A DNA stretch of 64,000 nucleotides from Ruminococcus sp. (GCF_016283395.1 NZ_JAEEMU010000042.1:1-64000); one strand, 5' to 3'; counted from the first letter of the stretch, positions 24,030 through 32,719 are shown. Notes: generated by a model from the sequence alone, not told the origin. Numbers and translations: made by a program.

Positions 24030-25136
24030 ATGAAAGACGTCGAGAAAACAAGTGTCGAGAGAAAGAACAGCCGTAAACGTATCAGACGGCGAAAAAGAAT
24101 GATGAATGTTTACGGACTTGTGGGACTTCTGCTGGCAATAACCGCAGGAATAACCATAAGCTACACTTTCCTTTTCAACATCAGCGAGATACGCGTTTCG
24201 GGAGAATCCGATATGTATTCCGCTGAGGAGATAGTTGTGGCATCGGGTATAAAAGAGGGGGATAATCTTCTCAGACTCGATCTGAAAAAGAGTGAACAGA
24301 GGATACTTGATGAACTTCTTTATGTAGAGACCGCAAAGGTGAAAAGAGACTTTCCATCATCACTTGAAATAACAGTAACAAGGTGTATACCAGCATTCAA
24401 TGTGCAATACGAAGGCGGAGTGCTAATTGTAAGCAAAAAAGGCAAGATACTTGCCAGCAACGATTTTATCACGGAGGGACTCCCTGTGATAAGCGGACTC
24501 GATCCGTCACAGCTGACTCCGGGAAAGCCTGTTGTTTCGGAGAATGAGCATAAGAATGAGGCGTTCCACGAGCTTATAAAAACAATGGTATCAATGGGCG
24601 ATGACAATATATCCATAGTTGATATGAGCGATGAACATTCCATAATCGTTCAGTATAAGAACGATATGATATTCAAAATGGGCAACTGGAACGATGTTGA
24701 ATACAAGCTCAATCTTGCCAAGAATGTAATGAACGACGATACCGTAAAGGGTAAAAAAGGCTATCTTACAATGATAGGCTCAAACCAGTGCAGCTTCAGA
24801 ACAAGCGATTCTCCTGCTTCGACACCTGGTATCATCGAGCCGACAACACAGCCTAAAACAGATGAATATGGCAACCCTATCGACGAGATAGGAAGCGGTG
24901 AGCGAAATCCCGAACAGGAAGCCGACTTTGACCGCATCAACAGTACAACTGCGCCGACTCAGCACGAGCCCGAAACAGAGGCACAGAACCAGTGGACGGA
25001 TAACGGTTATGACTACAACAGCGGCTATGATGACGGAAGTCAGTGGCGGAACGATAACGGCTACGATAATGGTGGCGGATACAGTGATAACAGTGGAGAT
25101 TACGGCAATTATGACGGTGCAACACAGCAGTGGTAA
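24030..25136 (+). CDS. ftsQ: Cell division protein FtsQ/DivIB with disordered C-terminal tail
   Basis: 368 residues. A very basic cytoplasmic N-terminus (KNSRKRIRRRKR), one membrane helix (about 28-50), a POTRA domain beginning FNISEIRVSGES (about 50-120), and the FtsQ beta domain (about 120-255). The last roughly 105 residues are low-complexity, rich in Gln, Asn, Gly, Tyr and Asp (for example NGYDNGGGYSDNSGDYG). That tail is much longer than in most DivIB proteins and would lie outside the membrane. It scaffolds the septal synthase with FtsL. ftsZ is next but has its own promoter. Confidence 0.9.
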   Translation: MKDVEKTSVERKNSRKRIRRRKRMMNVYGLVGLLLAITAGITISYTFLFNISEIRVSGESDMYSAEEIVVASGIKEGDNLLRLDLKKSEQRILDELLYVETAKVKRDFPSSLEITVTRCIPAFNVQYEGGVLIVSKKGKILASNDFITEGLPVISGLDPSQLTPGKPVVSENEHKNEAFHELIKTMVSMGDDNISIVDMSDEHSIIVQYKNDMIFKMGNWNDVEYKLNLAKNVMNDDTVKGKKGYLTMIGSNQCSFRTSDSPASTPGIIEPTTQPKTDEYGNPIDEIGSGERNPEQEADFDRINSTTAPTQHEPETEAQNQWTDNGYDYNSGYDDGSQWRNDNGYDNGGGYSDNSGDYGNYDGATQQW

Positions 25137-25218
25137 GGAATAAAAATGTACAAAATGCTGAAATTATGCCGCTCGTTATTGTTAAATTCGCAGAAATTAA
25201 AAAATGTTTTATTTACTC

Positions 25219-25247
25219 TTGAAAAAAAAGACTCAGTATGCTAAAAT
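25219..25247 (+). promoter_or_regulatory. Promoter of ftsZ
   Basis: TTGAAA (25219-25224), 17-nt spacer, TAAAAT (25242-25247), in the 183-bp gap between ftsQ and ftsZ. Confidence 0.7.
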
Positions 25248-25319
25248 ATAAAGTGTATTTATAGGCTAATATATAAATTTGATGATTTATAAGGATAATA
25301 AATAGTAGGAGGAGTTCAA

Positions 25320-26453
25320 ATGTCAGATTTCAATTATGAGGAAACACTCGAACCCGATGTTAATATAAAGGTCATAGGTGTAGGCGGCGGCGGCGGAAAC
25401 GCTGTAAACTGCATGGTAGATTCGGGCGTTAATAATATAGAATATATCGCTATCAATACAGACGCAAAGGCTCTCAACAAGTCAAAGGCTACAACAAGAA
25501 TACCGATCGGTGCTAAGCTCACAAAGGGCAGAGGCGCAGGTAATAAGCCTGAGATCGGTCAGCGCAGTGCTGAGGAGAACCGCGATGAGATCGAGACACA
25601 CCTCAAGGGTGCTGATATGATCTTCATTACAGCAGGTATGGGCGGCGGAACAGGTACAGGTGCTGCTCCTGTTGTTGCTAAGATCGCTAAGGAAATGGAT
25701 ATCCTTACTGTTGCTGTTGTTACAAAGCCTTTCCTCTTTGAGAGAGAGCAGAAAATGGCACAGGCTGAAAGAGGTATCGCAGAACTTAGAAAGTATGTTG
25801 ATTCTCTTATCGTTATCCCTAACGAGAGACTTCTCGTAGGTCTTGACAAGCCTCTTACAATGATGCAGAGCTTCGCTCTTTCAGATGACGTTCTCAAGAC
25901 AGGTGTAAAGAGCATTTCTGATCTTATCGTTGAGGAAGGATACATCAACCTCGACTTTGCAGACGTTTCAACTATCATGAAGGACGCTGGCTATGCTCAC
26001 ATGGCTATCGGTCACGGTACAGGCAAGGACAAGGCAAGAGATGCAGCAAACGCAGTTATCTCCAGCCCGCTTCTTGAAACATCTATCTCGGGTGCTAAGA
26101 GACTCCTTATCAATATCGCAATGTCAGAAGATATCCTTTCATCTGATGTTGATGCAGCTACAAAGATGATCACAGATACAGCTGCTGAGGGTGTTGAGTT
26201 CATCTTCGGTACAGCATTCAAGGAAGATATGCAGGATGAGATGACTATTACAGTTATCGCAGCAGGCTTCGATGATGATTCAGCTCCTGTTGCTGATGCT
26301 CCTATCGAGGAAGCTCCTGAGGAGGAGATCATTCCTATTGACAATCCTCTTATTGACGGCTTTGGCTATGGTGCTCCGCAGCAGAGACCTGCACAGCCTT
26401 CATCAAGTCAGGATTACGATCTTGATGATATCTTCAAGATGCTTGGCAACTAA
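25320..26453 (+). CDS. ftsZ: Cell division GTPase FtsZ
   Basis: 377 residues. Tubulin-like GTPase that forms the Z-ring. [12 protein letters not shown] near residue 22, the tubulin signature [10 protein letters not shown] near 107, and NIDFADV-like [11 protein letters not shown] near 205. A linker from about 320 leads to the conserved C-terminal peptide [11 protein letters not shown] that binds membrane tethers. ftsA, the usual upstream gene, is absent, so SepF or another tether elsewhere must serve. A strong AGGAGGAG site precedes the ATG, and a terminator follows. Confidence 0.98.
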   Translation: MSDFNYEETLEPDVNIKVIGVGGGGGNAVNCMVDSGVNNIEYIAINTDAKALNKSKATTRIPIGAKLTKGRGAGNKPEIGQRSAEENRDEIETHLKGADMIFITAGMGGGTGTGAAPVVAKIAKEMDILTVAVVTKPFLFEREQKMAQAERGIAELRKYVDSLIVIPNERLLVGLDKPLTMMQSFALSDDVLKTGVKSISDLIVEEGYINLDFADVSTIMKDAGYAHMAIGHGTGKDKARDAANAVISSPLLETSISGAKRLLINIAMSEDILSSDVDAATKMITDTAAEGVEFIFGTAFKEDMQDEMTITVIAAGFDDDSAPVADAPIEEAPEEEIIPIDNPLIDGFGYGAPQQRPAQPSSSQDYDLDDIFKMLGN

Positions 26454-26463
26454 TAAAAATATA

Positions 26464-26488
26464 AGCGGTCCGAATGGGCCGCTTTTTT
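26464..26488 (+). terminator. Terminator after ftsZ, end of the dcw cluster
   Basis: AGCGGTCC (26464-26471) pairs with GGGCCGCT (26476-26483) around GAAT, followed by six T's. Confidence 0.85.
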
Positions 26489-26586
26489 GTTATATACGCT
26501 ATTGAGTACAGATAGTGAATATTTCGATATATAGCCATGTCAAACAGATTTTGCAGAGAAAAAACGCTACTGCAAAGCAGATTTGG

Positions 26587-26615
26587 TTGAAATGTATCAC
26601 GCATCGTGCTATGAT
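26587..26615 (+). promoter_or_regulatory. Promoter of the XRE regulator
   Basis: TTGAAA (26587-26592), 17-nt spacer, TATGAT (26610-26615). Confidence 0.6.
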
Positions 26616-26659
26616 GAGTTCGGACAAGGGAAGTACCCTTGTGGAAGGAGCGAAATGTT

Positions 26660-27253
26660 ATGGAACTGCATGAGAGAATAAAAAAGCTGAGGAATGAAAA
26701 AGGCTGGTCACAGGAGATGCTGGCAGAACGCGCGTATGTCAGCCGTCAGACTGTATCCAACTGGGAGACTGGCAAATGCTATCCCGATGTCCGCAGCCTC
26801 ATAATCCTTGCAGATATCTTCGGTGTTTCGCTCGATGAGCTTATCAAAGGAGATGTTGATACTATGAAAGAGACTATTACAAAGAATGACGGAAGAAAGC
26901 TGAAAAAACTTGAATATCTGGCACTTGTCGAATTACTCGTGTTGATGTTCGGTGTGACGCTGCTTGTTGACAGGGGAGGCGAGATTGGGCGGCTTATCGG
27001 ACTTTTCTTAGCAGGAGCACTGACGGCAGCCATATTTATGACATTCCATAAAATGGAGCAAATAAAGAAGGACAACGATGTTCAGACTTACCGCGAGGTA
27101 ATAGCTTTTATGAAAGGCGAGTCGCTTGACGATATTGAAAAGGCAAAAGAACTTGAAAAGCGCGGTGCTGAAAAGAAAAAGATACTGATATTCTTGCTTA
27201 GCTATGTTTTGAGTGGAGCAATTCTTGCGCTTATCTGTCATTATTTGCTGTAA
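26660..27253 (+). CDS. Membrane-associated XRE-family regulator
   Basis: 197 residues from the ATG at 26660, behind a GGAAGGAGCG site. N-terminal HTH_XRE domain (about 1-60) with RIKKLRNEKGWSQEMLAERAYVSRQTVSNWE. Residues about 80-125 hold two membrane helices (LVELLVLMFGVTLLV and LIGLFLAGALTAAIF), and a third helix ends the protein (IFLLSYVLSGAILALICHY). This membrane-tethered XRE design is common in Firmicutes. Targets and signal are unknown. It has its own promoter and terminator. Confidence 0.85.
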   Translation: MELHERIKKLRNEKGWSQEMLAERAYVSRQTVSNWETGKCYPDVRSLIILADIFGVSLDELIKGDVDTMKETITKNDGRKLKKLEYLALVELLVLMFGVTLLVDRGGEIGRLIGLFLAGALTAAIFMTFHKMEQIKKDNDVQTYREVIAFMKGESLDDIEKAKELEKRGAEKKKILIFLLSYVLSGAILALICHYLL

Positions 27254-27271
27254 AAGCATAGTGCATAATAG

Positions 27272-27320
27272 GCTTCTGCTCTGAAATGATATGTCGTTTT
27301 CAGGGCGGAAGCTTAATTTT
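27272..27320 (+). terminator. Terminator after the XRE regulator
   Basis: GCTTCTGCTCTGAAA (27272-27286) pairs with TTTCAGGGCGGAAGC (27298-27312), 15 bp with two wobbles, followed by TTAATTTTA. Confidence 0.75.
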
Positions 27321-27677
27321 ATGTCAAAATTGTATTTCTTTATCATTTTATATTTTTTAATTGTAAATAAATATATATTTATTACCTTTAAAGTTAAAAA
27401 GAGCGACTGTAAAATGTACAGATGGTATATTTTGAGTGCTTTTTATAGTAAAGTGCACTAAAATCAATCCAAAATTTCTACATTTCAATAGTTGAAATAA
27501 TATAGGCAATATGTTATAATTTATATAAGGCATAAATCGGCAGAACCTGTATTCTTATACTGTGAAGGCTTATTTATATGCAATATCACCAATGAGAAGA
27601 GCTTCACTGTGTCAGAGTGCGGGTTTTTGTTCCTTAAATTTTTAACCTCGTTCTTAACGAGGGGAATGGAGTGTACC
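27321..27677 (+). other. Promoter region and long leader of the coiled-coil gene
   Basis: No gene. AT-rich to about 27490, then a promoter, then a leader of about 150 nt. The leader has an ACTGTGAAG/CTTCACTGT stem (one mismatch) and a perfect CCTCGTT-CTT-AACGAGG hairpin (27646-27662) that covers a GAGGGG sequence just before the start codon. Confidence 0.55.
27492..27520 (+). promoter_or_regulatory. Promoter of the coiled-coil gene
   Basis: TTGAAA (27492-27497), 17-nt spacer, perfect TATAAT (27515-27520). Confidence 0.75.
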
Positions 27678-29165
27678 ATGAGCGAACCAACACCAACAGT
27701 ATTAAGAGAAACCAAAATAGGTCAAAAAGGCTTTGTGAAAGAGGACGTTATTACATATCTTGACGAACTCAATTCAAAGATAGTTGCCCTTGAGGAAGAA
27801 AATAAAGCTTTAAAGGAGAATGGACCTGCAAGCAATTCTGACGAGCTGAAAAAGGCTTTATCTCAGGTCGAGAACCTTCAGGAGAAGCTCAATACCTCCA
27901 ACAATGCTCTCAGAACTGCTAAAAGAGAAAACGAAGAGCTTCAGAAAACTATAGCTGAACTCAAGGCTGCCGGCGGCGGACAGGCATCTGTTGCTGCTCT
28001 CGAGGCTGCTAAGAAGGAAATAGAAACACTTAAGGGACAGCTCAAGGCTGCTGAGCAGAAGGCTGCAGCAGGCGGAAACGCTTCACAGGCTAATGCACAG
28101 ACAACAGCTGCACTTGAAGCTGCTAAGAAGGAAATAGAAGATCTCAGAAATCGTCTCAAGGCTGCCGAGCAGAAGGCTGCTTCTACAGGCGCAGCTGTTG
28201 CAACAGGTGCTGCTGCTGACGGTGAGATAGCTAAGCTCAAGCAGGAGATCGCTAAGCTCTCTGAGGATATCAATGCTAAGAACAAGGAGCTTTCAGAGAA
28301 AAACGGAAAGCTTGCTGAACTTGATAAGAAGGACGCTGAGATCAAGTCTCTCAATGATGAGATCACAAAGCTCAAGGAAGAGGGAAGCAATCCTATCGCT
28401 ATGATGGGGGCAATGTTCGCAGAAGCTCAGAAGAACGTTAACCAGATCCAGAATCAGGCTAAGATCGATGCTGAGAATGTTACTAAGGAAGCTAATGACA
28501 AGGCTGCTCAGATACTTGATGATGCAAATATCGAGGCTGAAAAGGCTGTTGCAGTTGCAAATGCTGCTGCTGAGACCTGCATCAAGGAAGCTAATGATCA
28601 GGCAAGAAATACAATCAATGAGGCTAATGCACACGCTGATAAGGTAAATTCAATGTCCAAGACTGTACGCGAGATGCTCCTTACAGAGATCGAGAGCGTA
28701 AACAGCAAGTTTGCTGATATCAAGTCTGTACTCAATAACCTTACAGGACAGTGCACAAGCAGAATGGGCGAAGCTCAGAACCTTATCGGTGAAGCTCGCA
28801 AGACTGTTGATACTGCAAAGGCTGATGAGAATACTATAAAGAAGGCTGAAGCTCCTAAGGCTGAGTTTTCACCTTCAAAGGCTCCGAGAGCTGATCTTTC
28901 AGATCTTCCTTCTGCAAAGACAGGCGATAAGAAGAGCGATCCTTTCGCTAATGTAGGCGGCTTCAATAAGGATAACAACAATAACAAGAATAATAACAAT
29001 AATAACTTCAACAACAACAACAATAATAAGCCTGCACAGGCACCTGCTCAGAATCAGCAGCAGAACAAGCCTGCACAGGGCAATAAGAGCGCAAGCTTCA
29101 ACTTCGATATGGCAGAGCTTTTAAAGGCTGCTGAAGAGGAAGCTGCTAAGGATACTGAGAACTAA
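27678..29165 (+). CDS. DivIVA-like coiled-coil protein with Asn-rich tail
   Basis: 495 residues from the ATG at 27678 (GGAG 6-7 nt upstream). The N-terminal 60 residues (IGQKGFVKEDVITYLDELNSKI) resemble the DivIVA membrane-curvature domain. Long heptad-like coiled coil follows (about 40-280), with two near-identical AALEAAKKEIE-L blocks, then an Ala/Asp/Glu helix with KEANDKAAQILDDA as in DivIVA-type stalks, to about 385. The tail is low-complexity (Asn and Gln runs, Pro/Ala/Gln) ending in FDMAELLKAAEEEA. A polar or septal scaffold is plausible from family likeness and division-gene context; no enzymatic motif is seen. Confidence 0.65.
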   Translation: MSEPTPTVLRETKIGQKGFVKEDVITYLDELNSKIVALEEENKALKENGPASNSDELKKALSQVENLQEKLNTSNNALRTAKRENEELQKTIAELKAAGGGQASVAALEAAKKEIETLKGQLKAAEQKAAAGGNASQANAQTTAALEAAKKEIEDLRNRLKAAEQKAASTGAAVATGAAADGEIAKLKQEIAKLSEDINAKNKELSEKNGKLAELDKKDAEIKSLNDEITKLKEEGSNPIAMMGAMFAEAQKNVNQIQNQAKIDAENVTKEANDKAAQILDDANIEAEKAVAVANAAAETCIKEANDQARNTINEANAHADKVNSMSKTVREMLLTEIESVNSKFADIKSVLNNLTGQCTSRMGEAQNLIGEARKTVDTAKADENTIKKAEAPKAEFSPSKAPRADLSDLPSAKTGDKKSDPFANVGGFNKDNNNNKNNNNNNFNNNNNNKPAQAPAQNQQQNKPAQGNKSASFNFDMAELLKAAEEEAAKDTEN

Positions 29166-29177
29166 TATGACGAATTA

Positions 29178-29212
29178 CCGACCTCCCTTCGGAGTGATCC
29201 GAAGGGAGTCGG
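29178..29212 (+). promoter_or_regulatory. Strong hairpin between coiled-coil and sigma-factor genes
   Basis: CCGACCTCCCTTCGGA pairs with TCCGAAGGGAGTCGG (15 bp with one bulged C) around GTGA. No T-run follows, so it looks like an mRNA-stabilising or attenuating hairpin rather than a full terminator. It argues that the sigma-factor coding sequence starts after it. Confidence 0.5.
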
Positions 29213-29226
29213 CAATATACACTTGT

Positions 29227-29847
29227 ATGGAAAATGCAGATTGTTGGGTGGATATCTTGCTTGATTTGGATTTCAATTTAAACGAACTGAACAGCAAACC
29301 TGATGAGGAACTTGCCGTTCTCGGAAAGACCGATAAAACAGCAGCAGCTGTCCTTATATCACGCTATTCCAGACTTATTTTTATTAAATCGGAGATATAT
29401 GCTACTGCCGAAACTGACAGTGATGACTTGCATCAGGAAGGTATGCTGAGTCTCCTTAAAGCTATCGACGCATTTGATCCTAAAAAGGGAGTAAAGTTTT
29501 CGACATTTGCTGAGGTATGCATCGTTAATCGTATGAGGACTCTTTCAAAGAGATCTGTTAAGAATACTTCTTTTGCAGAGCGCATTGATGACGATGAGGC
29601 AGCAGATGTACTGTCTGTTGATGAAACTCCCGAAAGCATTTATTTTTATAAAGAATTTTTTTCTGAGCTCTGGAAAAACATCTGCTCGGTGCTGTCATTG
29701 ACAGAGCTTAATGTTCTTACTCTGTGCGTACAGGGATTAAGCTATAAGAGTGCAGCTGAAAAGCTCGGTATTACCGAAAAAGCTGTTGACAATGCCATGC
29801 AGCGTGCAAGAAAAAAGATACGTGCTGTCATGCACGACATAAATTGA
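29227..29847 (+). CDS. Sigma-70 family factor, sigma-H-like
   Basis: 206 residues from ATG 29227; an in-frame ATG at 29167 would place the start before a strong hairpin and neither has a good ribosome site, so the start is uncertain. Region 2 (about 50-115) contains DDLHQEGMLSLLKAIDAFDP and KFSTFAEVCIVNRM, which resembles sigma-H of Bacillus (SpoVG regulator and sporulation entry). Region 4 (about 145-200) contains LTELNVLTLCVQGLSYKSAAEKLGITEKAVDNAMQRARKK. It directs RNA polymerase to a separate promoter set. A role in the stationary phase is inferred from the family. Confidence 0.8.
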   Translation: MENADCWVDILLDLDFNLNELNSKPDEELAVLGKTDKTAAAVLISRYSRLIFIKSEIYATAETDSDDLHQEGMLSLLKAIDAFDPKKGVKFSTFAEVCIVNRMRTLSKRSVKNTSFAERIDDDEAADVLSVDETPESIYFYKEFFSELWKNICSVLSLTELNVLTLCVQGLSYKSAAEKLGITEKAVDNAMQRARKKIRAVMHDIN

Positions 29848-29851
29848 ATAT

Positions 29852-29916
29852 GACCGTGTAGCTCAAGCCAGAGAGCGTTGTTTTACAAAGATGTGGGTGG
29901 AAGTCCAACCGTGGTC
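29852..29916 (+). ncRNA. tRNA-like fold in the leader of the zinc-ribbon gene
   Basis: GACCGTG (29852-29858) pairs with CGTGGTC (29910-29916), a 7-bp acceptor-like stem with two wobbles. TA then GCTC/GAGC (29861-29876) make a 4-bp D-like arm, and GTGGG/CCAAC (29893-29909) make a 5-bp T-like arm with one mismatch and a 7-nt loop directly against the acceptor strand. The anticodon part is too short (about 15 nt) and the T-loop lacks TTCRA, so this is not a normal tRNA. It could be a tRNA relic or a tRNA-mimic leader. Confidence 0.4.
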
Positions 29917-29944
29917 GAAGAAATAATTAAGCGAGGTATTTAAG

Positions 29945-30220
29945 ATGTACGAAGACAAGACATTAGTTTGCAAAGAGTGCGGTCAGGAGTTTATTTTCTC
30001 CGCAGGTGAACAGGAATTTTACGCAGAGAAAGGCTTCGTAAATGAGCCACAGAGATGCAAATCATGTCGTGATGCAAGAAAGAACGCAGGCAAGGCTGAG
30101 CGCGTTATGTACACAGCAACTTGCGCTTCATGCGGCGGCGAAGCAAAAGTTCCTTTTGAGCCAAAGGAAGGAAGAGCTGTCTATTGCAGCGAGTGCTTTG
30201 CAAAGATGAACGAAGCATAA
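29945..30220 (+). CDS. Small double zinc-ribbon protein
   Basis: 91 residues. Two CxxC...CxxC zinc ribbons: CKECGQEF with RCKSCRDARK (residues 9-43), then CASCGGEAKVPF with YCSECFAKM (about 60-88). Such zinc-trc type proteins are frequent in Clostridia and of unknown role; nucleic-acid or ribosome binding is possible. An AAGCGAGG sequence lies upstream of the ATG, and a tRNA-like fold lies in its leader. A terminator follows. Confidence 0.8.
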   Translation: MYEDKTLVCKECGQEFIFSAGEQEFYAEKGFVNEPQRCKSCRDARKNAGKAERVMYTATCASCGGEAKVPFEPKEGRAVYCSECFAKMNEA

Positions 30221-30233
30221 TTGATAAGACCGA

Positions 30234-30267
30234 AAGCACAGTCGGAAACGGCTGTGCTTGGTTTTGT
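30234..30267 (+). terminator. Terminator after the zinc-ribbon gene
   Basis: AAGCACAG (30234-30241) pairs with CTGTGCTT (30252-30259), followed by GGTTTTGTTT. Confidence 0.7.
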
Positions 30268-30318
30268 TTATGCGTACTGCCGTGCAGTGCGCTATTTTTG
30301 AGTTTATGAGGTGCAGAA

Positions 30319-31776
30319 ATGCTTGATAACAGACTGAAGAAAATTGCAGAGCTTGTCAGCGGCGATGGAATCGCCGTAGATGTCGGTACAGACCACGCAT
30401 ACCTCGCGGCTGAACTGGTAAAGAGCGGAAAGTGCAGCAAGGTCATTGCTTCCGATGTTAAGGAAGGTCCTCTTGAAGCTGCGCGTAATACTGTAGAAAA
30501 GTACGGAGTAAAGGACAGCGTAGAGTTGGTACTCTCCGACGGACTTGACAATGTTGAACTTAACGGTGTGTCCGATATCATTATTGCAGGCATGGGCGGA
30601 GAGACTATCGCTGATATAATGGAGCGCGTCGCCAGGTCGGGAAGAGCAAATGAAGAGACAAGCTGGATAATTCAGCCAATGACCAAGCCCGAAATACTCC
30701 GCAAAAAGCTTTATGAGATCGGTTTTGTCATCTGGGACGATATCATCGTTGAAGAGGGCGATAAGCTCTACAACGTAATGAAAGCAGAGTATGACCCGAA
30801 TATTCTCTTTGAATTTACTGAAACTGAGAGCCTTATTGGTCATATTAACGAAGAAGAGCCTGTTTCGCGTAAATATCTTGACCGTGAAGCGGAACGCTGC
30901 CTCAGAGTTGCCGAAAGTCTCAGAAAAGCAGGCAAAACAGGTGAAGCGATACACTATGAAGCTATTTCTGCAAAGCTTAAAAACGGCATCGGAACTGAAA
31001 ATGTAAGTGATATCATAGGATTTCTCGACAGCCTCTATCCTTTCGGAATTCAGGAAAAATGGGACAATTCAGGCTATCTTGTGGAATGTCCCCTTGAAGA
31101 GTGCAGAAGGATACTCCTTGCACTGGATATTACAAATGATGTTGTGGACGAAGCCTTCAAAAAGAATGCAGACCTTATTATCTCTCATCACCCTGTTATT
31201 TTTGAACCGAGAAAGCGTCTTATGAAAAGCGATCCTGTTTACAGACTCATAACTGACGGTATCGGTGCTATTTGTATGCATACCAATCTTGACATAGCAA
31301 AGGGCGGCACTAATGGAGTAATACTGAGCAAGCTCAGCGAAAAATTCGGAACTGTGGGTGACCCTGAGCCATTTGAGGAGCTTGGCGGCGAGAACAGTCT
31401 TGGCTGGATAGTGACTCTTGATGAGGAAGTATCTGCAAAGCAGCTTGCCGAGGTATGCAAAAGCGTTTTCGGTTGCGAGTATGTTCGTGTGAATAATAGC
31501 GGCAGAAAAATCAAGCGCATCGCATTCTGCTCAGGTTCGGGTGGCTCTATGCTGGGAGAAGCTTTGGAAAAGGGCTGCGATGCACTTATAACAGGCGATG
31601 TGAAGCATGATGTGTGGATAGATGCCAACAACAGCGGTATCGCACTGCTTGACTGCGGTCACTTCCACACGGAAAATATCGTTTTATGGGAGCTTCGCCG
31701 CGTATTGGAAGAAAAATTCCCACAGCTCGATATTGAGATCGCAGCAGCTTCTGTCGATCCCTGCGAGTACGTCTGA
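30319..31776 (+). CDS. Fusion of tRNA m1A22 methyltransferase TrmK and a NIF3-like protein
   Basis: 485 residues in one uninterrupted frame. Residues 1 to about 222 are TrmK: LDNRLKKIAELV, the SAM loop VDVGTDHAYLA and IAGMGGETIADI, which methylate A22 of tRNA. Residues about 228-485 are a NIF3/YqfO-type dinuclear-metal protein: VSDIIGFLDSLYPF, EKWDNSGYLV, LIISHHPVIF (metal histidines), ICMHTNLD, LITGDVKHD and LLDCGHFHTE. In other Firmicutes these are two adjacent genes (yqfN, yqfO). The NIF3 part also lacks the PII-like insert only partly: a segment near 355-415 (SLGWIVTLDE...) fits that insert. No internal ribosome site or start is apparent at the junction. Confidence 0.88.
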   Translation: MLDNRLKKIAELVSGDGIAVDVGTDHAYLAAELVKSGKCSKVIASDVKEGPLEAARNTVEKYGVKDSVELVLSDGLDNVELNGVSDIIIAGMGGETIADIMERVARSGRANEETSWIIQPMTKPEILRKKLYEIGFVIWDDIIVEEGDKLYNVMKAEYDPNILFEFTETESLIGHINEEEPVSRKYLDREAERCLRVAESLRKAGKTGEAIHYEAISAKLKNGIGTENVSDIIGFLDSLYPFGIQEKWDNSGYLVECPLEECRRILLALDITNDVVDEAFKKNADLIISHHPVIFEPRKRLMKSDPVYRLITDGIGAICMHTNLDIAKGGTNGVILSKLSEKFGTVGDPEPFEELGGENSLGWIVTLDEEVSAKQLAEVCKSVFGCEYVRVNNSGRKIKRIAFCSGSGGSMLGEALEKGCDALITGDVKHDVWIDANNSGIALLDCGHFHTENIVLWELRRVLEEKFPQLDIEIAAASVDPCEYV

Positions 31777-31785
31777 GGTGAGAAT

Positions 31786-32604
31786 ATGAGTATATTCATA
31801 TGCCCCGTATGTGGAAAAAGGCTCGATTTATCAGGAAATTCCTACGTGTGCGAAAAAGGACACAGCTTTGACAGGGCAAGGAGCGGCTACGTTAATCTCC
31901 TACTCTCGAAGCATATGGGCAAGACTGTTCACGGTGATAATAAGCTCATGGTGCAGGCAAGGAGAGATTTTCTGAATAAAGGCTACTATTCGCCCCTTTG
32001 TGACGCGCTGTGTGATGCTGTATCCTATAACCTCAGCGGCTCGGTCATAATTGATGCAGGCTGCGGTGAGGGATATTACACAGCAGCAATAATTGATAAG
32101 CTGAAAGATAATGGTACTGAACCGTTAGTTTGCGGTATAGACATCTCAAAAACCGCGGTCGAGTACTGTTCAAAGCGCATCAAATCGGCAGAACTGGCTG
32201 TTGCAAGCGTTTTCCACATACCTGTCGCAGACAGCTCATGTGATATGCTGGTAACATTATTTGCTCCCTACTGCGGTGAGGAGTTTCAGAGAGTCCTCAG
32301 AAAAGGCAGTATAATGATAATGGCTATACCTTCGGAAGATCATCTCTGGGAGCTTAAACAGGCTATATATGATACTCCTTATAAGAACGAAGTCAAGCCC
32401 TATGAGCTTGAAGGATTCGAGCTTGTGAGCAAAAAGCGTGTGACTTATGAGATGCACCTTGACAGTCAGGAGGATATAAACGCACTGTTTTCCATGACTC
32501 CCTATTACTACAGGACAGGACGTGAACAGCAGGAGAGACTGTTACAAATAAACCAATTAACAACAAAAGCAGATTTTGAGTTGCTTGTCTATCGCAATAT
32601 CTGA
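31786..32604 (+). CDS. RlmA-type 23S rRNA guanine-N1 methyltransferase
   Basis: 272 residues. N-terminal zinc site CPVCGKRLDL ... YVCEKGHSFDRARSGYVNLL (residues 6-45), the RlmA hallmark, then a Rossmann SAM domain with VIIDAGCGEGYYTAA near residue 90 and LFAPYCGEEFQRVLRKG near 165. RlmA enzymes methylate N1 of a guanine in helix 35 of 23S rRNA and can affect macrolide or tylosin response. GAGGTGAGA precedes the ATG, 9 nt after the upstream fusion gene, so it is co-transcribed. Confidence 0.88.
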   Translation: MSIFICPVCGKRLDLSGNSYVCEKGHSFDRARSGYVNLLLSKHMGKTVHGDNKLMVQARRDFLNKGYYSPLCDALCDAVSYNLSGSVIIDAGCGEGYYTAAIIDKLKDNGTEPLVCGIDISKTAVEYCSKRIKSAELAVASVFHIPVADSSCDMLVTLFAPYCGEEFQRVLRKGSIMIMAIPSEDHLWELKQAIYDTPYKNEVKPYELEGFELVSKKRVTYEMHLDSQEDINALFSMTPYYYRTGREQQERLLQINQLTTKADFELLVYRNI

Positions 32605-32719
32605 TTGCTCATGGCTCGCAATAAATGCTGCTGAATTAATATAAACACTATCAACGCTCATAGCTGAGTCAGTTGAAAGCAGTAGAACTGCACATAAAAA
32701 ATAGCAAAGGAATGATCTT

